Assembly: GCA_942491525.1 (NCBI GenBank)
Contig: CALOBW010000025.1
Coordinates: 1 to 6,461, forward strand
DNA length: 6,461 nucleotides
DNA from: CAYWBU01 sp942491525
Lineage (GTDB): Bacteria > Desulfobacterota > Desulfomonilia > UBA1062
Direction: 5' to 3'
Position numbers and translations under genes: made by a program. Below, piece after piece: positions 1-5,297 of the stretch. Numbering within the stretch: the first letter of the stretch is position 1; every line of letters starts with the position of its first letter. The notes below the pieces were generated by a model. The model was given only the letters and a program-made list of their open reading frames with translations. It did no database searches and was not told the origin of the DNA.

Positions 1-31
1 ACATTTCCAGACATCAATAACCCCACCTTCA

Positions 32-59
32 TTGCAATACCCCCCACAGCAGTTACTAT
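32..59 (+). promoter_or_regulatory. possible sigma70 promoter of the STAS-like gene
   Basis: TTGCAA at 32-37 and TACTAT at 54-59 are separated by 16 bases. Each box matches the sigma70 consensus at four of six positions. Transcription would start near position 66, giving a leader of about 30 bases before the ATG at 96. The sequence upstream of position 1 is not visible, so the gene may instead be read from an upstream promoter. Confidence 0.3.
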
Positions 60-95
60 CTAAATATTAATTGTTGATTTGCAGGAGGTTAACCC

Positions 96-506
96 ATGCC
101 ATGCGATGTCTCACTTGAGAACGACGGCTCCAGGGTGTTTGTACGCTACTACGGCCGACTGACCACAGACGAGCTCTACGAATCCGCCCGCAAACGCTTT
201 GCCGACCCCCAGCAGCTAGAGTCATTTGAGGTCATCATGGTCGACTACTCCGACGTGACCGAAATGGAGATCAACGACCTCAACATCAAGGTTCTGGCAT
301 CCTGCTACAGCGACGCATCCAAGCTGGTCTCCGGAGTGATCGTGGCCGTCATCTGCCCGAGCGACCTGCAATACGGCCTCGGCAGAATGTGGCAGGGCTA
401 CATTGACGATATTCACTGGGAGCACATGGTGTTCAGAACCCATGACGAAGCCAACACCTGGGTCGAAACCAAGCTGCTGCAGAAAGCCGGAGCCTGGCGA
501 AACTAA
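96..506 (+). CDS. STAS/SpoIIAA-like alpha-beta protein, orphan
   Basis: A soluble protein of 136 residues with no signal peptide or membrane segment. Strands and helices alternate as in the STAS / SpoIIAA-like fold: strand at 14-19 ending in GRL, helix 23-36, strand 45-57 containing VDYSDVTEM, helix 60-72, strand 80-88, helix 91-104, strand 110-115, helix 116-128. In anti-sigma-factor antagonists the loop after the second core strand carries a phosphorylatable Ser in a DSSG-like motif. Here that place reads MEIND, so switching by Ser phosphorylation looks unlikely. The start is well fixed: AGGAGG at 83-88 lies 7 bases before the ATG. No anti-sigma kinase, transporter or other partner is next to it. 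The nearest gene is a convergent tRNA. The fold assignment is from pattern only and the function is unknown; a lipid-binding SEC14-like STAS relative is an alternative. Confidence 0.75.
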   Translation: MPCDVSLENDGSRVFVRYYGRLTTDELYESARKRFADPQQLESFEVIMVDYSDVTEMEINDLNIKVLASCYSDASKLVSGVIVAVICPSDLQYGLGRMWQGYIDDIHWEHMVFRTHDEANTWVETKLLQKAGAWRN

Positions 507-513
507 AAGATAA

Positions 514-596
514 TGCCGGAGAAGGGACTTGAACCCCCACGTTGTCGCCAACGGCGGATTTTGAATCCGCTGCGTCTACCATTCCGCCACTCCGGC
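514..596 (-). tRNA. tRNA-Leu (anticodon CAA)
   Basis: Read on the minus strand, an 83-nt class II tRNA folds completely. Acceptor GCCGGAG pairs with CTCCGGC and the discriminator is A. The D arm contains GGTAGA. The anticodon stem GCGGA/TCCGC closes the loop TTCAAAA, with anticodon CAA at 563-561, reading the Leu codon UUG. The long variable arm is CGTTG-GCGA-CAACG. The T arm GGGGG/CCCTT (two G-U pairs) closes loop TTCAAGT. The long variable arm and A73 are leucine identity features. CCA is not encoded: the bases after the discriminator are TTA, so CCA must be added by tRNA nucleotidyltransferase. The 3' end lies 7 bases from the stop codon of the convergent STAS-like gene. Confidence 0.97.
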
Positions 597-607
597 ATGT
601 GGATTTC

Positions 608-636
608 CTAGTAGCAGAGCTTGAATTCTTTTGCAA
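608..636 (-). promoter_or_regulatory. possible promoter of tRNA-Leu
   Basis: On the minus strand TTGCAA (636-631) and TACTAG (613-608) are 17 bases apart. A TGC directly before the second box acts like an extended -10 TGn. Predicted initiation would fall near 601, a few bases before the mature tRNA 5' end at 596, which is a normal tRNA arrangement. The box matches are moderate (four and three of six). Read-through from the acyl-CoA synthetase gene ending at 667 is an alternative source of the transcript. Confidence 0.4.
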
Positions 637-666
637 GTGCGGGCTGGCACAAAGAAATCGAGCTGA

Positions 667-2055
667 TCAGACCGCGCTGTCCAGGTCAAGACTGGTGAAG
701 CTCTTGCGCTGCAGGGCCTGGTAGTGATTAAGGGAGACGCTCAGGGCGCGGGCGGCCTCTTCGGGCGAGAGGAAGATGGGCAGCTCATGCTCATTGCGGA
801 TCTGAATGGCGCGCTCCGTGCCGTTGGGCAGATAGATGGCCGCCGGTTTGTCGTACTTGCGACAGAGACCGACAAGCTCAATCAGAGCGTCAATGACGAA
901 GTCCTGCCAAACACTGGGCACTGCCAGCAGCCCGTCAACCATGTTGGCCGAGAGCAGGATATCGAAGATCTTGACATAGGCCGCCGTTGAGAGCTCGGGA
1001 CCGAGGTCGATGGGATTGGCTGAGTTGTAGACCTGGCCGGCCTCCTTGAGGCGCTGCTGCATCTCATCGGGAAAACGCGCCATCTGCAGCCTGTTTTCCA
1101 CCAGCAGGTCGGTAACTATGCCGCCGAAGGCACCGGAGTTGGTGAAGACGGCGATGCGCTCACCCTTAAGGTGGGGCATGGCGGTGAAAATCTTGGGCAG
1201 GGCGTGCAGCTCATCGATGGTGCGGCAGCGGGTGATGCCGCCCTGGGTGCAGGCCGCGCCGAAGATGACATCATTATTGGCCAGGCCGGCGGTGTGGCTC
1301 ATGGCAGCCCGGGCACCCTCGGAGGTGCGGCCGACCTTGTAGACCAGGATGGGCTTAAGGGCCTGCCGCGCGGCCTGCAGCAGCTTGCGGCCGTCGCGCA
1401 CATTTTCCAGATAGATGCAGATGACACTGGTGGTTTCATCCTGCTCCAGATACTCGATCAGATCGGCCTCATCGAGATCGCCCTTGTTGCCGATGCTGAT
1501 GACCTTGTTGATGCGGGCCACGTCGCGCATCAGCTCATCCATCATCAGCACGCCCACGCCGCCGCTCTGGACAATATAGGTCACCTGGCCGGGCCGCGCA
1601 AAGATATCGGCATACGAGGTGCCGCCGGCGCCGAAAAAGCAGCAGAAACGCTGCCGGGCATCCAGGACCCCCAAACAGTTGGGCCCCATGTAACGAATAC
1701 CGAACTCTTTGGCCACCGCGTCAATCTCGGACTGCAGACCATGCTCGCCATCCTCGGAGAAACCGGCGCTCTCAATAATCACATGTTTGATGCCCTTGGT
1801 GCCGCAGTCACGCAGAGCCTGAGGCACATGACGCGCCGCAATGATGATGATGGCCAGCTCGACATCATCGGGAATATCTTTGACATTGACGTAGCCAGGA
1901 AAGCCGTGCACATCTTCGGCGCGCACATTAACCGCATATATCCGGGCCGAAAAAGCCAGATTTTTAAAACTCAGACAGATGGTGCCTCCCAGATTGAAGG
2001 GCGAGGCTGAAGCACCGATCACGGCAACCGACTGGGGACTGAAGAACTTCTCCAC
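667..2055 (-). CDS. NDP-forming acyl-CoA synthetase, alpha-type subunit (no beta subunit nearby)
   Basis: A 462-residue cytoplasmic protein of the ADP/NDP-forming acyl-CoA synthetase family, which interconverts acyl-CoA plus NDP and Pi with free acid, CoA and NTP through a phosphohistidine. Residues 5-125 form the CoA-binding Rossmann domain (SVAVIGAS at 9-16, GPNCLGV at 124-130). Residues 150-290 form the succinyl-CoA-ligase-like domain, with QSGGVG at 163-168, SIGNKGDLDEADLIEYL at 187-203 and the expected phosphorylated His254 in SHTAGLA. Residues 300-445 form a third domain with TNSGAFGG and NPIDLG. Length and domains match the separate alpha subunit. The ATP-grasp beta domain is absent and no beta gene is in the window. 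The frame is open to GTG 2103, but AAAGGA lies 6 bases before GTG 2055, and the predicted promoter would start RNA downstream of 2103, so I use 2055. The substrate cannot be inferred. Confidence 0.88.
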   Translation of the reverse strand: MEKFFSPQSVAVIGASASPFNLGGTICLSFKNLAFSARIYAVNVRAEDVHGFPGYVNVKDIPDDVELAIIIIAARHVPQALRDCGTKGIKHVIIESAGFSEDGEHGLQSEIDAVAKEFGIRYMGPNCLGVLDARQRFCCFFGAGGTSYADIFARPGQVTYIVQSGGVGVLMMDELMRDVARINKVISIGNKGDLDEADLIEYLEQDETTSVICIYLENVRDGRKLLQAARQALKPILVYKVGRTSEGARAAMSHTAGLANNDVIFGAACTQGGITRCRTIDELHALPKIFTAMPHLKGERIAVFTNSGAFGGIVTDLLVENRLQMARFPDEMQQRLKEAGQVYNSANPIDLGPELSTAAYVKIFDILLSANMVDGLLAVPSVWQDFVIDALIELVGLCRKYDKPAAIYLPNGTERAIQIRNEHELPIFLSPEEAARALSVSLNHYQALQRKSFTSLDLDSAV

Positions 2056-2091
2056 AACACATCCTTTCATTACATTAAAATCAATTTTAAA

Positions 2092-2120
2092 AAGATAACC
2101 CACAGCTTAAAACCTGGCAA
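2092..2120 (-). promoter_or_regulatory. predicted sigma70 promoter of the acyl-CoA synthetase gene
   Basis: On the minus strand TTGCCA (2120-2115, five of six matches) and TATCTT (2097-2092, four of six) are separated by exactly 17 bases. RNA would begin near 2085 and reach the GTG start at 2055 after about 30 bases, passing the AAAGGA ribosome site at 2067-2062. If correct, the longer reading frame beginning at 2103 could not be translated in full from this transcript. Confidence 0.45.
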
Positions 2121-2157
2121 CAAAAATAAGAACCTACACTCTAATGCAAAATATCTA

Positions 2158-2185
2158 TTGATAAAATTGTATAACAAGCTATACA
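2158..2185 (+). promoter_or_regulatory. predicted sigma70 promoter of the RHH gene
   Basis: TTGATA at 2158-2163 (five of six) and TATACA at 2180-2185 (four of six) are separated by 16 bases in a very AT-rich stretch. The predicted RNA start near 2192 leaves a leader of about 60 bases before the ATG at 2255. The -10 box lies inside one arm of the inverted repeat at 2167-2186, so a protein bound there would block RNA polymerase. Confidence 0.45.
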
Positions 2186-2186
2186 A
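2167..2186. repeat. inverted repeat, candidate operator 1
   Basis: TTGTATA (2167-2173) and TATACAA (2180-2186) form a perfect 7-base inverted repeat around the 6-base spacer ACAAGC. It covers the spacer and -10 box of the predicted RHH promoter. Short AT-rich inverted repeats over the promoter are typical binding sites of ribbon-helix-helix autorepressors, so this is a candidate operator by inference. Confidence 0.5.
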
Positions 2187-2195
2187 CAATACTAT

Positions 2196-2225
2196 TATAT
2201 AACTTGATAACCAGCAAGTTGTATA
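2196..2225. repeat. inverted repeat, candidate operator 2 or leader hairpin
   Basis: TATATAACTTG (2196-2206) and CAAGTTGTATA (2215-2225) are 11-base arms with one mismatch (T2200 opposite G2221) around an 8-base spacer. The right arm contains a third copy of TTGTATA, shared with the repeat at 2167-2186. The centres of the two repeats are 34 bases apart. In RNA the mismatch becomes a G-U pair, so an uninterrupted 11-base-pair leader hairpin could form 15 bases before the ribosome site. DNA operator and RNA structure are both possible. Confidence 0.5.
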
Positions 2226-2254
2226 GAATGTTAAAGAAACGAGGAGACTTGATT

Positions 2255-2395
2255 ATGAACTACTATCTCAGAGACATTCCGCCAGACCTTTGGCGCAAAG
2301 TGCGCATCCTGGCAGCATCAGAAGGCATTTCGATCAGAAAGATGATCCTGGATCTGCTTGAGAAGCGTACAGCAAATCTGAAATTTCCCCAGTAG
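2255..2395 (+). CDS. small ribbon-helix-helix (CopG/Arc-like) DNA-binding protein
   Basis: A 46-residue protein with the compact RHH layout. Residues 2-8 (NYYLRDI) form the DNA-contacting strand, residues 9-24 (PPDLWRKVRILAASEG) helix A, and residues 26-39 (SIRKMILDLLEKRT) helix B, followed by a short tail. RHH proteins bind DNA as dimers through the paired strand, often as antitoxins or autorepressors. The frame is open back to TTG 2204, but GAGGAG at 2241-2246 lies 8 bases before ATG 2255, and the RHH strand starts right after that Met. No toxin-like gene follows; the next frame on this strand is the kinase at 2667. This looks like a solitary RHH regulator or an antitoxin relic. The C-terminal tail after helix B is very short, leaving little room for a toxin-binding region. 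It is divergent from the acyl-CoA synthetase gene. Confidence 0.8.
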   Translation: MNYYLRDIPPDLWRKVRILAASEGISIRKMILDLLEKRTANLKFPQ

Positions 2396-2402
2396 GGTAC
2401 TG

Positions 2403-2421
2403 CTGCGGGCCCAGCCCGCAG
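2403..2421. repeat. GC-rich perfect hairpin just after the RHH gene
   Basis: CTGCGGGC (2403-2410) and GCCCGCAG (2414-2421) form an 8-base-pair stem with loop CCA, 7 bases after the RHH stop codon. No T-run follows on either strand, so it is not a standard intrinsic terminator. It may protect the 3' end of the RHH mRNA or pause transcription. Confidence 0.55.
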
Positions 2422-2453
2422 TTAATCCCACCCCTTGTTCCAAGATTTACAGC

Positions 2454-2522
2454 TCAATATTTTTCCACGAAAACTTCAAGTTTAAGATCAACCGGCCGAT
2501 AGAGTAGGTACCAGTAAAACAT
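2454..2522 (-). CDS. candidate 22-codon micro-ORF, aromatic-rich peptide
   Basis: On the minus strand GAGGAGG (2534-2528) lies 5 bases before ATG 2522-2520, and a 22-codon frame runs to TGA at 2456-2454. The peptide begins MFYWYLLYRP, so five of its first eight residues are Phe, Tyr or Trp, and it ends in a charged stretch KLEVFVEKY. There is no signal peptide and no family I recognise. The only promoter-like sequence upstream on this strand is weak: TTAACA at 2627-2622, then 17 bases, then TAATAG. It overlaps no other gene and is followed by the hairpin at 2403-2421 and then sequence antisense to the RHH gene. It may be a small protein, a leader peptide or chance. The reason to list it is the near-consensus ribosome site at ideal spacing. 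Confidence 0.3.
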   Translation of the reverse strand: MFYWYLLYRPVDLKLEVFVEKY

Positions 2523-2537
2523 AATAACCTCCTCAGT

Positions 2538-2569
2538 TACCGGGCAACCTAGACGCCCGGTATTTTTTT
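2538..2569 (+). terminator. intrinsic (Rho-independent) terminator
   Basis: TACCGGGC (2538-2545) pairs perfectly with GCCCGGTA (2555-2562) around a 9-base loop and is followed at once by seven T (2563-2569). It would end plus-strand RNA from the RHH gene, whose stop codon lies about 140 bases upstream, and insulate the kinase gene. On the minus strand the hairpin is preceded, not followed, by the homopolymer run, so it should not terminate there. Confidence 0.88.
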
Positions 2570-2624
2570 ACTCGGCTCATCCATCAGAATCACTAAAGCT
2601 ATTACTTTTTTATTCACAACCTGT

Positions 2625-2630
2625 TAAAAT
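2625..2630 (+). promoter_or_regulatory. possible -10 box for the kinase gene
   Basis: TAAAAT matches the sigma70 -10 consensus at five of six positions, about 35 bases before the kinase start. No convincing -35 box sits 16-18 bases upstream (TTACTT at 2602-2607 is poor), so an activator-dependent or weak promoter is possible. Confidence 0.25.
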
Positions 2631-2666
2631 AGATCATTATCCACCACGAACATTTGGGAGATGCGC

Positions 2667-4985
2667 ATGGATGAGAGCATTAACGGCCTCAAGGATGAGA
2701 TCAAGAGACTGACTGTGCGCTGCGCCAACCTGGAGAAGCAGATCCTCGAATCCGATCTCTCCAAGGCCCGCTACCGCAGCATTGCCGACAACTCATCGGA
2801 CGGCATCTGCCGCCTTAACCGCAACTTCCAGATCCTCTTCGCCAACCGCCGCCTGGCCCAGACCCTCAACATGACCATGGACCAATACCTCGGGCGCACC
2901 CCCCGCGAGCTGGGACTGAGCGGCGCATTCTGCAATTTTGTCGAACAACAGGTTCTAAAGGCCTTTCAGAGCCGCGAAATCCAGATCTGCCAGAAGCAGG
3001 CCTTCTACCGCGAAACAAACATGCATCTGGACTGGCGCTTCATCCCGGAGTTCGACGATTACGGTCAGGTGGGCACGGTCCTGATCGTCACCCGCGACAT
3101 CACCGAACAATCCATAACCGACGCCGAGCTTAAGGAGCTCAGCGACCTCTTCACCAAAGCCTTCGAGTCCAACCCATCCCCCATGGCGATCTGCGAAAAC
3201 CTCAGCGGCAACTACATCCGCGTCAACCGCAGCCTGGAGGAGATGGTGGGCATCAACCAGGACGACCTGGCGGGCCACAACCCCCTGGAACTGGGGCACA
3301 TGGACTCCAAGACCAAAGCTCTGATCACCCATCACATCTCGCGCCACGGCTTCCTGCGCAACCTGGAGATCAGCTACAGCATCGCCGGCAAGACGCTCTA
3401 CGGCCTGCTCTCATCCGAACCGATCCAGGTCAACAACCAGCGCTGCAACCTCTTTGTCTTCAGCGATATCACCGACCAGAAACAGAATCAGGAGCAGCTG
3501 GCGCGCCTGGCCACCATTACGGCCCAGGCCGAAGAGAGCATCATGATCACCGACATCAACGGCACCATCCTGGATGTCAATCAGACCTTCGAAAGCCTCT
3601 CGGGCTTCAACCGGGTCGAGGTGCTGGGCCAGAACGCCATGCGCCTCTTCCGCATGCACAACGCCCGCCAGATCAAGACCGCCATCCGCGAGGGCCAGAT
3701 CTGGCGCGCCCAGGCCAGCCGCAAGCGCAAAAACGGCCGGAGCTACGAGGTTGAGTCCAAGATTCTGCCCATCAAGGATGAACGCGGCGACATCATCAAC
3801 CTGGCAATTGTCGACCACGACATGACCAAGGAGCTGGAGCTGGAGAAAAAACTGATCCAAGCCCAAAAGATGGAGGCCATCGGCACCCTGGCCGGCGGCA
3901 TTGCCCACGACTTCAACAACATCCTCTCGCCCATCATCGGCTATGCCGAAATCAGCCAAACCCAGCTGAATGCCGACCACGCCATCCAGCGCAACCTGTC
4001 GCAGATCCTGAAAGCGGCCAACCGCGCCAAAGAGATGGTCAAACACATCCTGACCTTCAGCCGCCAGACCGAACAGGAGATGAAGCCGCTGCAGCTGCAG
4101 CCCATCATCAAGGAGTCCCTCAAGCTGTTGCGGGCTTCGCTGCCGTCCACCATTACATTTGAACAGCAGATCGACGCGGGCTGCGGCCCGGTCATGGCCG
4201 ATCCCACCCAGATCCACCAGGTGGTCATGAACCTCTGCACCAACGCCTACCACGCCATGCCCCAGGGCGGGACCCTGTTTATCGGCCTCAGCAGCCTTGA
4301 ACTCAGCCAACCCGACGAGGAGCTGGAACTCAAACCGGGCAACTACATCTGCTTTAAGGTCAGCGATACCGGTCACGGCATGTCAGCCGAAATCATGGAG
4401 CGCATCTTCGACCCCTACTACACAACCAAAGTCTCGGGTAAAGGCACCGGACTGGGCCTCTCAGTGGTCCACGGCATCATTTCGCGCAGCCACGGCCAGA
4501 TCCGGGTCAAGAGCGAACTTGACCAGGGCACAACCTTCTCCATCTATCTGCCAGTCCTCGATGTGGAGGACAATGACCATGAGGAGCAGGCCGCCCATGC
4601 CGCGCCCCACGGCTCAGGAACCATCCTGCTGGTGGATGACGACGAGATGCTGCTGATCATGATGCAGGAGCTGCTGGAACATCTGGGCTATCAGGTTGTC
4701 GCCCACCTCAGCAGCGTCGAAGCCCTGGAGCACTTCCGTGAAATGCCCGACGACTTTGACCTGCTCATCAGCGACATGACCATGCCGCACATGACCGGCG
4801 AGGAGTTGATCCAAAACATCAAGGAAATCAGGCACGAAATTCCAATCATCCTCTCCACCGGCTATAGCGATGTACTCTCCGACGAGCGCATCAGAAACCT
4901 TGACATCCAGGCCGTGGCCATGAAACCGGTGGTCATGGATGAACTGGCTCAGACCATCACCAACCTCCTCGGCCAGCATGACTGA
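2667..4985 (+). CDS. cytoplasmic PAS-PAS-PAS hybrid sensor histidine kinase with C-terminal receiver
   Basis: A 772-residue hybrid kinase without membrane segments, so it senses an internal signal. Order: N-terminal coiled coil (1-37); PAS 1 (about 35-147, ending RDITEQ); PAS 2 (about 158-271, ending SDITDQ); PAS 3 (about 282-390, with MITDINGTILDVN); dimerisation and phosphoacceptor helix with His414 in GGIAHDFNNIL; ATPase domain with N box (VVMNLCTNAYHAM, about 519-531), G1 DTGHG (567-571), F box IFDPYYTTK and G2 GKGTGLGL (591-598). A complete receiver (652-770) follows, with acidic DDDE (657-660), phospho-acceptor Asp703 in LLISDMTMP and Lys753 in AMKP. All catalytic residues are present. 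The frame opens at ATG 2661, but that ATG touches GGGAG (2656-2660), whereas ATG 2667 lies 6 bases after it, so I choose 2667. No HPt protein or response regulator is in the window. PAS ligands cannot be read from sequence. Confidence 0.95.
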   Translation: MDESINGLKDEIKRLTVRCANLEKQILESDLSKARYRSIADNSSDGICRLNRNFQILFANRRLAQTLNMTMDQYLGRTPRELGLSGAFCNFVEQQVLKAFQSREIQICQKQAFYRETNMHLDWRFIPEFDDYGQVGTVLIVTRDITEQSITDAELKELSDLFTKAFESNPSPMAICENLSGNYIRVNRSLEEMVGINQDDLAGHNPLELGHMDSKTKALITHHISRHGFLRNLEISYSIAGKTLYGLLSSEPIQVNNQRCNLFVFSDITDQKQNQEQLARLATITAQAEESIMITDINGTILDVNQTFESLSGFNRVEVLGQNAMRLFRMHNARQIKTAIREGQIWRAQASRKRKNGRSYEVESKILPIKDERGDIINLAIVDHDMTKELELEKKLIQAQKMEAIGTLAGGIAHDFNNILSPIIGYAEISQTQLNADHAIQRNLSQILKAANRAKEMVKHILTFSRQTEQEMKPLQLQPIIKESLKLLRASLPSTITFEQQIDAGCGPVMADPTQIHQVVMNLCTNAYHAMPQGGTLFIGLSSLELSQPDEELELKPGNYICFKVSDTGHGMSAEIMERIFDPYYTTKVSGKGTGLGLSVVHGIISRSHGQIRVKSELDQGTTFSIYLPVLDVEDNDHEEQAAHAAPHGSGTILLVDDDEMLLIMMQELLEHLGYQVVAHLSSVEALEHFREMPDDFDLLISDMTMPHMTGEELIQNIKEIRHEIPIILSTGYSDVLSDERIRNLDIQAVAMKPVVMDELAQTITNLLGQHD

Positions 4986-5118
4986 AATCTTTTTCCGCAA
5001 ATAATATGACGGCACCACATACAAAATCCACATCTTCGCATAAGCCTTATTTTACAGCATCTTTTTGGCTTAGTATCATTCACAAACGGCAATTTACGTT
5101 TTGCTGTAATTTTAAAAG

Positions 5119-5170
5119 CAGAAAAATTAAAAATTTTTAAATTTGATAACTCAATGTTTTTACTCATAAT
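5119..5170 (+). promoter_or_regulatory. strong predicted sigma70 promoter with UP-like element
   Basis: TTGATA (5143-5148) and CATAAT (5165-5170) each match the consensus at five of six positions and are 16 bases apart. Immediately upstream, 5121-5142 is almost pure A and T, with alternating A-runs and T-runs (AAAAATTAAAAATTTTTAAAT), as in UP elements that bind the alpha subunit of RNA polymerase. RNA would start near 5177, leaving a leader of about 120 bases before the ATG at 5298. This predicts high expression of the first secreted protein. Confidence 0.55.
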
Positions 5171-5248
5171 ATCTCTGAATGACAAATTCCCGCGACACAC
5201 ATGTCCCTTTTTTTGTCAAGTTTATTTTTGCGGATGACGAGTACTCTC

Positions 5249-5260
5249 TTGCTGCAGCAA
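5249..5260. repeat. perfect 12-base palindrome in the leader
   Basis: TTGCTGCAGCAA is self-complementary and lies about 40 bases before the start codon of the secreted-protein gene, inside its predicted leader RNA. It could be a regulator-binding site or a chance palindrome. Confidence 0.3.
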
Positions 5261-5297
5261 ACAACTCAAAAAAACACGCAATTACAAGGAGACTCAA

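Larger units (their letters stand above)
4986..5297. other. 312-base AT-rich spacer without a supported gene
   Basis: No reading frame here has both a good start and a ribosome site. I see no clear intrinsic terminator after the kinase gene: the only nearby repeat, TAAGCC at 5041-5046 against GGCTTA at 5067-5072, has a 20-base loop and no following T-run. The middle (5105-5142) is strongly A/T-rich and leads into a predicted promoter at 5143-5170. The remaining 120 or so bases appear to be the 5' leader of the first secreted-protein gene. That leader holds GACAAA (5181-5186) against TTTGTC (5212-5217), a T-run at 5208-5214 and the palindrome TTGCTGCAGCAA (5249-5260). Confidence 0.6.

Noticed and set aside
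486..521. Direct repeat GCCGGAG at 486-492 and 515-521 beside the tRNA 3' end, as a possible attachment site
   Set aside because: Seven bases is too short, the copies are only about 30 bases apart, and no integrase or mobile cargo is present.
1171..2010. 279-codon open frame on the plus strand inside the acyl-CoA synthetase gene
   Set aside because: It is antisense to a gene with full family motifs, has low-complexity His/Asp/Ala composition and no ribosome site. It is open only because of codon bias in the real gene.
2490..2570. Possible cyclic-di-GMP riboswitch, because of GGGCAACC and a following terminator
   Set aside because: The conserved GEMM elements (GGGCAAACC, GGGACGCAAAGCC and the tetraloop receptor) are missing; the GGGCAACC is simply one terminator arm and its loop.
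3411..4376. 321-codon minus-strand frame within the kinase gene
   Set aside because: It is a shadow of the kinase reading frame; the composition is typical of reverse-complement GC-biased codons and no domain is recognisable.
5041..5072. TAAGCC/GGCTTA as a terminator of the kinase gene
   Set aside because: The stem is only 6 base pairs with a 20-base loop and no T-run follows on either strand.
5088..5104. GGCA...TTGC as a sigma54 promoter
   Set aside because: GG and GC are separated by 13 bases instead of the required 10.
4949..5167. Minus-strand frame from ATG 5167, Cys-rich, running into the kinase 3' end
   Set aside because: Its ribosome site is poor, it overlaps the conserved receiver domain antisense, and the apparent TTGACA on that strand (5219-5214) has no acceptable -10 box.
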